This document shows positions 11,339 to 23,428 of a stretch of 64,000 nucleotides of DNA, piece by piece. Location: the NCBI RefSeq assembly GCF_954871325.1, contig NC_088775.1, forward strand, positions 61,543,561 to 61,607,560, given 5' to 3'. Source of the DNA: Gordionus sp. m RMFG-2023. Taxonomy: Eukaryota > Nematomorpha > Gordioida > Chordodea > Parachordodidae. Both the position numbers and the translations under genes were made by a program. The notes beneath the pieces are model-generated. The model saw only the letters and a program-made list of their open reading frames with translations, had not been told where the DNA came from and searched no databases. Numbering within the stretch: position 1 is the stretch's first letter; each line of letters starts with the position of its first letter.

Positions 11339-12620
11339 GTATCTAGGGTACATCTTCACTAAAATTTTATTTAAACATGTTAGCAATGCTCTTTTAGCCT
11401 ATATACGTCAAAAAAAATCGAAAAACTTAAAAAACAACGATTATGACAATTGTCACTTATCAAGGGTACATCTTCACTAAAATTTTATTTAAACATGTTA
11501 GCAATGCTTATTTTAGCCTGTCTAAAAAATCCGAAAAACGTTAAAAACAATGATTATGACAATTGTCACTTATCTAGGATACATCTTCACTAAAATTTTA
11601 TTTAAACATGTTAGCAATGCTTATTTTAGCCCATTTACTTCAAAAAAATTTGAAAACTTTAAAAACAACGATTATGACAATAGTCACTTTTCTACTGTAC
11701 ATCTTCACTAAATTTTTATTTAAACATGTTAGCAATGCTTATTTTAGCCCATTTACGTCAAAAAAATTCGAAAAACTTTAAAAACAACGATTATGACAAT
11801 TGTCACTTATCTAGAGTATATCTTCACTAAAATTTTATTTAAACATGTTAACAATGCTTATTTTAGCCCATTTACGTCTAAAAAATCCGAAAAACTTTAA
11901 AAACAATGATTATGACAATTGTCACTTATCTAGGATACATCTTCACTAAAATTTTATTTAAACATGTTAGCAATACTTATTTTAGCATGCCAAAAAAATT
12001 CGAAAAACTTTAAAAACAACATATTCTTATTATAATTTTGTTCACATTAATCAGTTTCCCAAAATTTAGCAATTTACCAGATTTTATAAAAAAACAAAAA
12101 AATTGAGCAGACCCAACGAGTCAAATACACGAGCCACTAAGCGAGCCGACCAATGCGGCTCATTTAGTCTACTCGAGTTAAAGTCGTTTTTCGACTAGAA
12201 ACTAGGCTCGAGTCGCAGCTAAGTCGACTCGGCTTAGCCGTTTAACTACACTAATGACAATTGTCACTTATCTATGGTGCATCTTTTTTAAATTTTATTT
12301 AAACATGTTATCATTACTTATTTTAACATATTTTCGTCAAAAAAATTCAAAAAACTTTAAAAACTACTATTATGACAATTGTCACTTATCTATGGTACAT
12401 CTTCACTAAATTTTATTTAAACATGTTATCAATACTTATTTTCGCCTATTTACGTCAAAAAACTTAAAAAACTACGATTATGACAATTGTCACTTATCTA
12501 TAATACATCTTCACTAAATTATTTTTAAACATGTTATCAATACTTATTTTAACATATTTTCGTCAAAAAATTCAAAAAACTTTAAAAAAAATGATTATGA
12601 CAATTCTCACATTAAAAAAT
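11339..12620 (-). repeat. right tandem array of PAL-1, about 9 inverted units
   Basis: The same 117-bp unit in reverse complement, with landmarks near 11,441, 11,556, 11,673, 11,793, 11,909, 12,255, 12,373, 12,480 and 12,596. The array is broken once by a foreign 235-bp piece. Confidence 0.85.
12020..12255. mobile_element. small G+C-richer insertion in PAL-1 right arm
   Basis: Interrupts one repeat unit between aaaaacaac and atgacaattg. Its right end, read in reverse, is tagtgtagttaaacggctaagc, resembling the ends of the MITE at 34,193-34,379. Inner pairing around gagtcgac and actcgag suggests a hairpin MITE. The left end is not clear. Confidence 0.45.
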
Positions 12621-13146
12621 ATTATCCTTAAAAAGATCATATAAAATAACATCAAAAAAGTTTAATATAAATATTTTTAAAAAATTGTTTAGGAAAAACA
12701 CCTCATTTAATAAAAAAATAGATAATTTTACGAAATTGATAAAAAAAAATTATAAAAGATTTTATTTATCTAATAAAATTTACAATCAATAAAAGGTGTA
12801 ACTACAAAGAAGATTGTGAAAATCACTAATAAATTATACTAAAAAGAATATTACATTTTTACAATATTATTTTTTTATTAAAAAAACATCAAATAAATAA
12901 ATTTTATTAAAATAAATTTATTTTCATTTCAAAATATAATAATAAAATAAAAAATATTAAATCATATCATGTTTATTTGTTGATAATAATAAAATATTTA
13001 CATTAAATATAATAAAATAAATTATTTTACTAAAATAAATAAATAATAATTAATGCTAGGCATCGATGCAGAATTTTTAATTAATATTTTAGCCAATTTT
13101 TAGGCTTAACTGATTTTTAGGATAGGCGTAGTTTTTAGCCGATTAC

Positions 13147-13541
13147 GCAAAACTAGAGCACTAGGAGATGATGGAATACATCTCCTCACAAATCTGTACA
13201 ATAAAATACTGGGAAATGAAGAGATCCCTCAACAATGAAGGGAGAGCTATCTAGTTCCTATCTTCAAAAATAAAGGGTCAAAATTACAGGGGCGTAAAAC
13301 CAATGTCACACTGTCTTAAACTATACGAAAAAATAATATAAAAAAGGTTAAGAGACATAATCGAAATAGGAGAGACTCAGTTTGACTTTAAGCCTGGAAG
13401 ATCAATAACTGATGCTATTCATGCAATTAGGCAAATGAGTGAAAAATACAGGGAAAAGAACAAAAAGCTACACATGGTCTTTCTCGATCTAGAAAAGGCC
13501 TTCAATAGAATTCCAAGAAAACTTATCTGGTGGGCGCTACG
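13147..13541 (+). pseudogene. LINE-B reverse transcriptase, middle segment
   Basis: Continues the LINE-B protein after PAL-1: DDGIHLLTNLYNKILGNEEI, YLVPIFKNKGS, FDFKPGRSITDAIHAIRQM and VFLDLEKAFNRIPRKLIWW, the classic fingers and palm blocks of RTE-type enzymes. It stops at gcgctacg, the hAT-2 target. Some frameshifts are present. Confidence 0.8.
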
Positions 13542-16500
13542 TAGGGCTGGGAACCAATATTAAAAACCCAATATTAACAAAATATATTGGTATTGGTATT
13601 GGGTCTAAAATATTGGTATTGGTTTAAACAATATTTTCTATTTCTTTTATTGGTATTGCTATTGGTTTATATTGGTAACTATTGGTTTATATTGGTATTG
13701 GTTTAAATTCAAATTACTAATTAAAAGAATAGAAATAGTGATTATAAAATCTAATTTCTAATTTTAAATAAACATGGGAAAAAAAAATCATGATACCATA
13801 AAATCAGGGCTAAGAACCAACTCTCAAAATTTTACTGAATTCAAATTCTTTTTTTAAACTAAGAATTTATTAGGTGATGTGAATATAAAAAATTTTGATT
13901 TAATCATGTATTTTTTGTATCAACAATAATAAACGTATTGATTTTGAACCATTTTATTTATCACAAAGAACATAGCAAAATAAGTAAACTAAAAACGTAA
14001 CATAACTGTCTATTTATACAAAATATAATGCAAAAGAATGATATAATTTTAATATAAGAAGAGGAAATAATTTTATGTATTTAAGAAGAATCTTGCATGC
14101 GCATCCAACTTTTTAGGCACAGGCAAGCTTGTATAGTATGCTCATCTAGTGAACAACGTTGGTCTGTTATAACATACCGTCCTTCTGAAAAAGCCCTTTC
14201 AGAGCTAGATGAGGAGGCCGGAATTGCTAGATAGTCTCTGGCAATTTTTGATAATACTGGATATCTATTTTTATTTAATTTCCACCAATCTAATGGATTT
14301 GTATCATTGGAAATTGTGGCTTCATCTACGTATTTACTTATTTCTAAGTTGTTATTATTATGAGGTTTCACCTGATAAATTTTGTCATAAAAGGATAATT
14401 TTTTGTTATTTTGTGCTTCATTTGTAAGTTCCGCTGAATTGTTATTATTTATTTTATAAATATTGTATTCATTAATAAGATATCCAATAAGAGTTTTCAT
14501 ATTATTATGCTATAATAAATGACTTGATAGTTTAAATTTTGGGTCAATCATTGTTGAAATAATAAAGAGGTGTTTATTATAATTATAGTATTTATTAAGT
14601 TTTGTTAAGGCAGCTAAAGAAGCTCTCTTTAAAATAGCATTAGGATTATTATTATAACTCTCCACATGCTCAAAAATACTGGAATATAAAGGAATAATGG
14701 TTGAAATTGTTGGAGTATTAGCACATGAGGCCATCTCTGTAGCAAAATTAAATGGTTCCAGAAATTCTCGGTATATTTCTATATTATTCCAGGCTAAGGC
14801 ACTAATATAATTTTCTTGATTGGTATTTTAATGATTGGTATATGTTGTCAAATAGGGTTTGAGCAATATTGCTTTTTCAAGCATTTGGTATGTTGAATTC
14901 CAACGTGTTGGTATATCCAAAATTGGGTGAGGAAATTTTAAGTGTGGATTTTTTCAAGATATATTTTTTCGAGTTTATTAAATTTAGATATAGAAAGTTT
15001 AAAATTTTAAAAAAATTTCTTATTTTTTTTAAAGTTGTATTTAAGGGTTCCAATGCAGCAATGACAGTCAAATGTATAATATGGCAAAAGCATTTGCACA
15101 CATTATCAAAATTATCTTTTTGTTTTAAAATTTTTAGAAATGCTAAATTATTACTTGCATTGTCTAATGTAATGCAAAAAAAATCAATTTCAAATTTTAC
15201 TTTTAATACAGAATTAAAAATATTAATAGAATTATGTGCTGATTTAAAAGTAATAAAATCTAATAAATGATTATTTAATTTAAAATCATTATCAATATAA
15301 TTAATTGTTATGCCCATAAAGGGTATTTTATTTGGAGAGGACCAAATGTCCATTGTTAAGGAAAATTTAGATGTAATGTTAGAAAGTACAGATTTTAAAT
15401 TGATAAAAGAACTATGATAATGTTTCATAATTTCTATTTTTAGTGTTTTTCTAGAAACTAAAGTTAGTGAAGGGTTACAATATGCTATTAAATTTTTAAA
15501 AGTGATATCCTCAACTATTGAAAAGACTAAATTATTTTGAATGAAAAAGTTTATAATTAAATTATTTAAATTATTTAAATTAGCTTTATTATTTATATTA
15601 TTAAGTAAAAATGATTTTATTGTCTTAATTTTTTTACTGCCAATATTTATTTGCTCACATTTCTTATATAATGTTGGGTGGATGGATTTAAGATGTGTCC
15701 ATAATCCTGAGGTTCCAAAATTGGGAAGTGATATTTTTTTTTAACATTTATTACAATTTGCCTTTTTTTTATTATCACAAGCAGGGTTGCTATGTCTCCC
15801 CCCATCAGTGGGAGTCTCCCACAATGTTTTAGTTACCCACATACATCTCACTCCCACAATTAGAAATCTCCCACAATTTTTTAATTTCTCCCACAATTTT
15901 TTTAGCATTTTAATGTTTTTAATATATAAATAATAATTTTGAGAGACAGTATTTGATTATTTTTATATTTTTAAAATAAATTTTAAATATTTATTCGAAA
16001 AATATGTCTAGTTCTTTTATTTTATTTTTCCGCTCTAAAATATATTTTTTATAAAATTCTCCATTCGACATTTTCAAAATTTTTGTGTTAGAAAGAATAG
16101 AAGTTAGAACAGTATGTATAATTATTATAAATATATTTTAAATTACTTAATATATTTTATATCGTTATCTAGAATTGCAGTGCTCCACTCGACATTTTCA
16201 AAATTTTTGTGTTAGAAGAATAGAACTTTTAGAAGTGGGTATTATTCTAATCTCTAATTCTTTTAAATAAAGTTAGTGGATGAATAATATTGATTAAATA
16301 ATATTTTTCACTACTTACTTTTATACTATTCCATAAAGTATATGTCAAGCAAAAGATTATAAATATAATTGATATATTATTCAACAATAGCTCAGTTATA
16401 ACAAACGACAATTTACCAAATATTATCATTTTAAAAATATGCGTACCATCATGCAAAATGCATATGCATACCAAATAACGATTAATTATGATATAAATAA

Positions 16501-16974
16501 GGCCACACGACTTGAACGATTAGCAAAGCTAAAAATTTGATTGGTCAAAATTTGAAAAAAATGAAATCTCTTTCATAAACCTTACTTGCAAGATTCTTGG
16601 ACTGTAAGCATCTATACAGCATTTATAAATGAATAAAAAACAGAAATAATACGTAATTCAGGATTCAATATCCCATATACCAAACAGATTTAAGTAATAA
16701 AATGTTCTATTTTGCTAATAATTTTATCTTACTGTAAAATTAAAATAATATATTAAGCACTAAACATTGATAAAATTTTCAGAATAAATGATTTCAAATG
16801 GCTGTTCTGACCAAATTAATAGATATTTTATATAACTTTACAAGAATATATTCCCAGGGCATACTTTTTAAATAATTTTATACTTTATTTTAAATTTACA
16901 AAATTTCGATTTAAACCAATTTTTTGTTTTCATAAAAAAGATATTATTTTGGACAACACTAAATATAATCACAT

Positions 16975-19027
16975 ATGGTTTTTATGATAAAAATGAGCAA
17001 GGCTATCACAAATGTGTTAGGACCTGAATCTAAGAGGTCAATTCTAGACTATTTGAAAGAAGGACATCCATATGCTATTTTAACAGATGCATCAAATAAG
17101 GGAAATATTAAAACATTTTCCCTGATCCTTCGATATTTCAACAAGAATAAGGGCATTTCTATAAAACTATTGAAATTTTTTTCATCCTATAGTGAAAAAT
17201 CCAACGATATGGCTAACCCAGCGTCTACATGACAGGATTTTCACTGGATGCAAACCCCCTTCAAAAACCTTTGCCTACCCCCCCCCCCCTAAAAAAATTC
17301 ACGCCGCCCTCGGCGGAGATGTCTCTTTATCATTATTTTAACCTATTTATTTATTGATACTCTTTTCAAATAATTTATAAAGGATAACTTAAATTAAACT
17401 ATCTCTACTACCAACTATCGATATTTTGTGAATATAAAGAATTTATTTTTTAGATAATAAATTTAATTAAAACCTCCATTATTTACAATGAATTAATTAT
17501 TATGGCATTATGAGCTTGCTGAAATATCTAAACCTTTTAAATTATATTTAAAAGGATAGTTTATTTGGAAAACAATGTGTATGATTGTTTGCATTATATA
17601 GATTTGGTCGATGAATTGTATTATAATAATACTATAATAAAAGTATTAATTTTTACAGCAGTAAACTTTGTCTTATTTCATCTCAAAATTTAATAGATAA
17701 CCCCCCAAAATTTTTTATTCTACCCCCATTAAAGCAGCTTACCCCCTACCCCCTCAAAAAAATAGGATGCAAACTGTTCCTACCCCTCCCGCTCATGTAG
17801 ACGCTGGGCTAACCACATAATGGTAAATGTAGCTGATTCAGGGTTATCAATGAGTTGCATGTCAGCTTTCTGCGCTGATAATGCCTCTGTTAATTTTGGC
17901 AAAAATCAAAGTGTATTTACCGAATTGAGGCAGCACAATAATGAATTAATACCAATTGGCTGTATATGCCATATACTGCATAATTCTTGCAAGAAGGCAA
18001 TGAATGTACTATCTGTATATGTCGAAGTAATTGTGATGAAATGTTTTAACAAATTTAGTTCATCAACTAAAAGAGTCACTGAATTAAAAGAATTGGTGGA
18101 GTGGTTTGATTTGGAATGGTGTGAGTTGTTGCGATATGTACCTATCAGGTGGTTATCATTAATACCTGCCATCGAGAGAATTTTAAAATTTTACGAACCC
18201 TTAAAGAAATACTTCTTAAATAAAGATTTTAAAAGCTGTCCTAAAATTTTGAAAACTTTTTTCGAGTATGAAATGGCAGAAGCATATTTGGGATTAGTTT
18301 CACATGTAGGAAATCTACTTCATGTAGTTAATATTCAGTTGCAATCAGAAGATTCTTTATTGATAAAGATTCACAAAATCATGCTACAGCTCTGTTCATC
18401 TCTACATTTAAAAATAGATAATAAATTTTATGGCGCTATTGCTAAAAATATCATATTAAAATGTTCAAATATTACTATAATTAACGTATTTTTAAATGAA
18501 GCAAATATTTTTATTGACAATTTTGGAATATTTACAATCAAGATTTGATTTTAATAACTCTATTTACAAGTGTATAAATATTATGACCTTGGAACAGAAA
18601 CCATCATTTGATGGTTTTTGTAATTTAATAAATATATTAAAATCCGATAGACATTGAAGCCTTGTTTGAAGAGATTGTAATTTTTTCCATTTTTTATGAT
18701 TCGCCAGAATACTTAAAGTTAGATGGTCTAAAAGCAGAGGAGAAATGGGTGGAATTTTTTCGTAATAACGATAAATCCCCATGCTTGGAAAAAATTTGCG
18801 AGTATGTTTTCTCCTTACCTCATTCTAATGCCTCATCGGAGCGCATTTTTAGCCTGATGAGGACTGCCTGGAGAAAGGAGAGAAATCGAATTGCTTTAAC
18901 AACATTAGAGGCCGAGTTAATGGTTAAACAAAATTATAAAATGTCATGCCAGGAATTTTATAAATATCTTAATAACGACGGTAAACGTTTAGTTCCATTA
19001 TTTAAATCTCAAATAAAATATAATTAA
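16975..19027 (+). pseudogene. hAT-1b transposase, interrupted by a MITE
   Basis: N-terminal part 16,975-17,218 (MSKAITNVLGPESKRSILDY, YFNKNKGISIKLLKFF), then the MITE, then 17,815-18,548: SCMSAFCADNASVNFG with a conserved Asp, PIGCICHILHNSCKKAMNV, RYVPIRWLSLIPAIERILKF, YLGLVSHVGNLLHV. The C-terminal part (18,662-19,027) has LFEEIVIFSIFYDSPEYLKL, CEYVFSLPHSNASSERIFS with the conserved SER-F-S dimerisation motif, and ends KSQIKYN-stop. A frameshift separates the last two parts near 18,540-18,660. An N-terminal zinc finger was not identified. Confidence 0.85.
17219..17806 (+). mobile_element. 588-bp hAT MITE, copy 1
   Basis: Perfect 14-bp inverted ends cagcgtctacatga / tcatgtagacgctg and an exact 8-bp duplication ggctaacc (17,211-17,218 and 17,807-17,814). 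Poly-C rich subterminal parts (accccccccccccta) flank an A+T-rich, non-coding middle. It splits the hAT-1b transposase gene and is the youngest layer of the nest. A second copy is at 58,980-59,550. Confidence 0.93.
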
Positions 19028-19239
19028 CTATAACTATTTGACTTTCTATATTTTATAAAATCTTATTTATACATTTGCATAAAATCAAATAAATTTATTT
19101 TTTACATTGTAAAATTAATATTTTGAATATTTTGGCAAATCATAAAATAAAGAAGCATTACAATCTTCTCAAACATGACATCATATTAAATCTTATTAAT
19201 AATTATCCAATAATAGTAATAATATTCTTACTTTGGTAT

Positions 19240-19990
19240 TTCTGCAGCATAATTTAGTGAACCTTTATTAAATTATATTCTTCTGATTGCAACTGCAACA
19301 GCATATAGTAGATTTCCTATATGTAAAATTCCTAAATATACTTCTGCCATTTATTTTTGAAAATTTTTTTCAAAATATCAGGACAGCTTTTATAATCTAT
19401 TTATTTTTTAAAGGTTTGTAAAATTTTAAAATTCTACGATGGCGCGTATTAGGAGGAACCTGTCAACCAACATTATGCTGACTCAATTCTGTAAATACAC
19501 TCTGGTTTTTGCCAAATTCACTGAGGAATTATCAGATCAGAAAGCTGCCATGCAATTCATTGGTAATGCCAAATCTGCCATATTTACCATTATATATGGT
19601 TAGCTATGTCTTTGAATATTTCATATCTGGAGAAATTTTTTTTAATAGTTTTATTGAAATGACATTAATTTTGTTGAAATAGGAGTGGATCAAGGGAAAT
19701 GTTTGATATCTCCTTATTAGATGCATCTGTTGGAATTGCATATGTTTGCACATCTTTCAAATCGTCAAGAATTGACCTTCTGGATTTATATTCTAAAACA
19801 TTGATGATAGCCTTGCTCATTTGTGTTCTACAAAGTATACTTTTCATTTATATTAGTCGTTAAATATTATGGGGAAAGATTCTACCAACATTGTGATGTT
19901 AAGTAGCTCTCTGAATGTTGTACTGCATGATAGGTATTTACCATTTCCGCAACTGTAGTTGCATCTGTATTATTTCTTATTTTTGAAGAA
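19240..19990 (-). pseudogene. inverted partial copy of hAT-1 transposase (in hAT-1b)
   Basis: The minus strand repeats transposase blocks found 2-3 kb away on the plus strand: MSKAIINVLEYKSRRSILDD at about 19,820, NRILKFYKPL-like text near 19,430, and matches to the CADNASVNF region near 19,510-19,570. The order is reversed, so the element folds back on itself. Divergence from the plus copy is perhaps a quarter of positions by eye, with frequent stops. Confidence 0.8.
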
Positions 19991-20369
19991 TATTTTTGTT
20001 TTGCAATAGATGTTGATAGACTGCCCTGTACTGATTTATGCTTTGAAGATTTTTGATGCCTTAAAATATCATATTCCCTTCCCCCATTGTATTAACTAAA
20101 TACTGTAGAACAACTTCCCCGCACTGATTATAATTATTTTTTACATTGTAAATTTAAAATTGTTTGTTTTTTTATAAAATCTTATTAGCATAAAATATAT
20201 TTTTTTACATTGTAAAATTACAATTTTTTTATAAAATTTTATCTTGTTTACATTCTTTTGTATTTAAAAAAGATCGTTGGTTATTATTTTTAAACAAAAT
20301 TAATATATTATAATAAATCAATATGTTATTTTAATAATAATTTTGTGTCGTACTATAATTACCTATTTT

Positions 20370-20630
20370 GAAAAATAGTTGCGTATTTAATTTTGGAAAA
20401 TAGTTACCTATTTTATTTTGAAAAATAGTTGGCTATTTTATTTTGAAAAATAGTTGGCTATTTTATTTTGAAAAATAGTTGGCTATTTTATTTTGAAAAA
20501 TAGTTGGCTATTTTATTTTGAAAAATGGCTATTTTATTTTGAAAAATAGTTGGCTATTTTATTTTGAAAAATAGTTGGCTATTTTATTTTGAAAAATAAT
20601 TACCTATTTTATTTTGGAAAATAGATTCGA
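20370..20630 (+). repeat. tandem array, about 9 units of 25-27 bp
   Basis: Units of tagttggctattttattttgaaaaa, the last ones slightly changed (taattacctatttt). Present in hAT-1b and absent from the matching place in hAT-1a. Confidence 0.85.
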
Positions 20631-21342
20631 TTTTATATTTATAAAAAATAATAAGCGGATAACTAAGTCAATTCTAAATCCCGGCCGCAGACCGGGCCTT
20701 TGCGGGCCGAAGGCCCGTAAAATTTTTTTTTTTAACAATTTTCATATTTCTCCCACAATTTTTATATTACTCCCACAAAATACCGAATTTCTCCCACAAT
20801 TTGAAAATTTTGACCTGGCAACCCTGATCACAAGTAGTATAAAATTCCCAGATTTTTGCTGAATTTCGTCTTTTATTAGATATTGATAATTCTTCTTGTT
20901 CCTTATCGCTATTATTAGTACCAACAGCATCTATATTTATTAACTCTATTTGGTCTTCATTTATTATAATATCCTAAATAAATAGATAAAATTGATAGAT
21001 ATCATGTAAAAAATTTACTTCCATAATAAAAATAAACTATAGTTATAAATAACAGAAATATTGATATCACAGTAGTATTTGGAAGAAATAACAGATGTAA
21101 TCAGTTTTTGCAATGAAAGTAAAAAAAATACCACGATATAATTATCTACGATAAACCTAAATAATTATGTTATTTTTAATATTGGTATTGGTTAAAATTG
21201 TATTTAAACAATATATCAAAACCAATATATTTAGGTAATTGGTATTGGTTGTAAAAGCAATACCAATATTTAAATATATATTGGTTTATATTGGTATTGT
21301 AAACCAATATTATATTGGTATTGGTCCCACCCCTAGCGCTAC

Positions 21343-22260
21343 GCCACAAAAAGGTTCCCGAAAAATATATAAAAATAATACAGGATATGTATATGGGCCA
21401 TACAACAATGGTCCGTATCAACAGGCTTCACAATATCCGAGAGAGTTCATCAAGGGTCGGCTCTCAGCCCACTTCTCTTCAAAACAGTAATTGATGTATT
21501 AGCACAAACAGTCCCGTGGAATATGATATTTGCAGATGATATTGTGATACTTGCCGAATCCAAGGGATATGAAAGAAAGATTAGTGAGTTAGATAAATAT
21601 AGAAAAGCAAGGACTAAAAGTAAATAGAGAAAAGACGGAGTATATGGCGATAGGAGATGAAACAGAGAGCATTGATATAAATGAATGGCAGATATCGGCA
21701 ATTGAAAGCTGCAAATATTTGGGCTCTATTATATAAACAAACGGCACAATATCGAAAGAGATAAAGAGTAAAATTAATCAAGGGTGGTTAAAGTGGAGAT
21801 CTTTATCTGGAGTGCTCTTTGACAAAAGAATCCCACAAAAATTGAAGGGAAAAATTTACAGTTCCATAGTACAACCAACTATTCTATATAGTTCGGAAAC
21901 ATGGCCAACCAAAGAATCAGATGAGAGAAGTCTAAGATGAGAATTCTGAGGATGATTGCTGGGGTAACAAGAAAGGATAAGGTGCGAAGTACAAGAATAC
22001 TAGGAAGTTTAAAAGTATTGCTCATTAAGACTTAGATAATGGTGGTATGGGCATACAATGAGAAGGCCTATGAACTACATAGGAAATAAGGTTGAGAGTT
22101 TGGAAGTGATGGGTAAACGTATAAGAGGAAGGTTAAAAATTCAATGGGGCCTTAAAGTTAGAGCCAATATGAAGATGTATAAATTAGATAAACGAGATAG
22201 TATGAATAACATAAAGTGCTTACCACCAGAAAAGGTGAAAGCTAAAGAGAAAAAATTTTT
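21343..22260 (+). pseudogene. LINE-B reverse transcriptase, C-terminal segment
   Basis: Picks up exactly where 13,541 stopped: KYIKIIQDMYMGHTTMVR, HQGSALSPLLFKTVIDVL, then MIFADDIVILAES with the catalytic FADD, then the thumb (LKGKIYSSIVQPTILY) and the C-terminal GHTMRRPMNYIGN and VMGKRIRGRLKIQW. It has a few frameshifts but little loss. The 3' tail (gagaaaaaatttttttttta) runs into the target duplication. Confidence 0.8.
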
Positions 22261-22282
22261 TTTTTATTATATTTTATAAATC

Positions 22283-23060
22283 TTATTTATACATTTGCAT
22301 AAAATAAATATATTTTTTACATTGTAAATCAAAAATAGAGAGCATTACAATCTCTTCAAACAAGACATCAATGTCTATCGGTATTTTTAAAATATTTGAA
22401 CATTTTAATATAGTTTTAGCAATGGAGTCATAAAACTTATTGTCAATTTTTAAGTGTAAAGATGAACACATTTGCAGCATAATTTTATGAATTATTTGTT
22501 AAGATTCTTCCAATTGCAACTGCACATTAACAGCATGTAATAGATTTCCTACATGTGAAATCATTTATAAATATACCTCTGCCATTCATTATTGAAAAAA
22601 ATTTTCAAAATGTTAGGACAGCTTTTTTAATCTATATTTAAGAAATTTTTTTTTAAAGGTTTATAAAATTTTATAATTCTGTCGATGGCGGGTATTAGGA
22701 ACAAATCGCAACTAACATTGTGCTGACTTAATTCTATAAATACACTCTAGTTTTTTCCAAATTCACTGAGGCATTATCAGATCAGAAAGCTGACATGTAA
22801 TTTATTGATAATCCCGAGTCTGCTATATTTATCATTATATGGTTAGTATTTGGATTTTTCACTATTTGAGGGGAAAAAATTTATAATATAATCGAAACGT
22901 CTTTTGTTGAAATAGCGGAGGATCAAGGGAAATATTTTAATATTTCCCTTATTAGATGCATCTGTTAAAATTGCATATATATGCCCATCTTTCAAATAGT
23001 CAAGAATTGACCTTCTGGATTCAGGTTCTAAAACATTGATGATATCCTTGCTCATTTTTG
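22283..23060 (-). pseudogene. inverted partial copy of hAT-1 transposase (in hAT-1a)
   Basis: The minus strand reads MSKDIINVLEPESRRSILDY at 23,055 and, further on, MLQMCSSLHLKIDNKFY at 22,480. These are the same two blocks found on the plus strand of hAT-1a and hAT-1b. It therefore lies head-to-head with the main transposase gene inside one set of hAT ends. It is clearly diverged from the plus-strand copies and cannot be coding. Confidence 0.8.
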
Positions 23061-23428
23061 TTCTACAAGTAAAGTTTTCGGATTCGTTAAATATTAAGGG
23101 GAAAGATTCTACCTACATTGTGATGATATAGCTCTATGAATGTTAAACTACATTTGTATACGATTTCCGCAACATTTTTGGAGAATATTCTTGTTTTGAA
23201 ATGAATGTAGCTACACTCCCCTGAACTGATTATAATAATGTGATTGAACTATAATAAATAAAATAATTATCATTGAAATGAGTACAATATATCTTATGTA
23301 TTTAAACTTGATACGTGATAATTAAGCGCCTATTCCTATAATGTTATACACACACACAAGGTAGATTTTCAATTGCGGTCTTGCGGGATATTCGCATAAA
23401 ATATTGTAAAATTAAAATTGTTTGTTTT

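Larger units (their letters stand above)
8721..13140. mobile_element. PAL-1, 4.4-kb foldback element with tandem-repeat arms
   Basis: A giant inverted repeat inserted in LINE-B. Left end ggctaagcctaaaaattggc; the right end carries the complement with about 31 extra terminal bases. Both flanks read gattacg (8,715-8,721 and 13,141-13,147), giving a 6-7 bp target duplication. The outer arms (8,745-9,220 and 12,610-13,090) are near-identical inverted copies that include attctgcatcgatgcctagc. The inner arms are about nine units each of a roughly 117-bp repeat. The centre holds the smaller foldback FB-S2. No protein is encoded. The transposon superfamily is unknown, so it is probably mobilised by an enzyme made elsewhere. 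Confidence 0.8.
15782..20826 (+). mobile_element. hAT-1b DNA transposon inserted in hAT-2
   Basis: Same family as hAT-1a. Left end cagggttgctatgtctccc, right end gacctggcaaccctg, with 8-bp duplication atcacaag (15,774-15,781 and 20,827-20,834). It carries the better preserved hAT-1 transposase on the plus strand, then a minus-strand partial copy, then a 25-27 bp tandem array and a short GC hairpin (gcgggccgaaggcccg, near 20,702). It is itself interrupted by the 588-bp MITE. Confidence 0.92.
14081..21024 (-). pseudogene. hAT-2 transposase (BED zinc finger, RNase H fold, dimerisation domain)
   Basis: Minus-strand gene split by hAT-1b. It may start ATGGAA at 21,024, followed by a 45-bp intron (20,974-21,018, gtaaat...tatttag), then DIIINEDQIELINID and SAKIWEFY. 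Beyond hAT-1b comes KKKANCNKC, then SGLWTHLKSIHP, together a C-C-H-H BED finger. Next are LTMDIWSS and CITLDNASNN, bearing the two conserved Asp, and CFCHIIHL, the C-x2-H motif. The C-terminus (DWWKLNKNRYPVLSKIA, IPASSSSSERAF, WMRM) is the hAT dimerisation region with its conserved Glu. A damaged stretch lies around 14,735-14,877 and a break near 14,505; otherwise it is well preserved. The start and intron are inferred. Confidence 0.8.
13542..21334 (-). mobile_element. hAT-2 DNA transposon inserted in LINE-B
   Basis: Ends tagggctgggaaccaatatt and, reversed, taggggtgggaccaatacca, flanked by the 8-bp duplication gcgctacg (13,534-13,541 and 21,335-21,342). The terminal 100-200 bp at both sides are runs of attggtattgg units. 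It encodes a BED-finger hAT transposase on the minus strand. It is split by hAT-1b (15,782-20,826), so its own length is about 2.75 kb, an ordinary size for an autonomous hAT. Confidence 0.9.
7051..22267 (+). mobile_element. LINE-B, RTE-like non-LTR retrotransposon inserted in hAT-1a
   Basis: Flanked by an 11-bp direct repeat tatattttata (7,040-7,050 and 22,268-22,278); the intact hAT-1b copy shows that sequence once, near 19,050. Own segments are 7,051-8,720, 13,147-13,541 and 21,335-22,267, interrupted by the foldback PAL-1 and by hAT-2. It begins with a tRNA-like head, then an endonuclease domain and a reverse transcriptase with FADD, and ends in an A- then T-rich tail. Because the target duplication touches the tRNA-like head, the 5' end appears complete. 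Confidence 0.85.

Noticed and set aside
9222-12620. Regular repeats that might suggest a CRISPR array or a centromeric satellite
   Set aside because: Units are contiguous without unique spacers, they invert about a centre and are bordered by element ends in a eukaryotic LINE, so they are arms of a foldback element.
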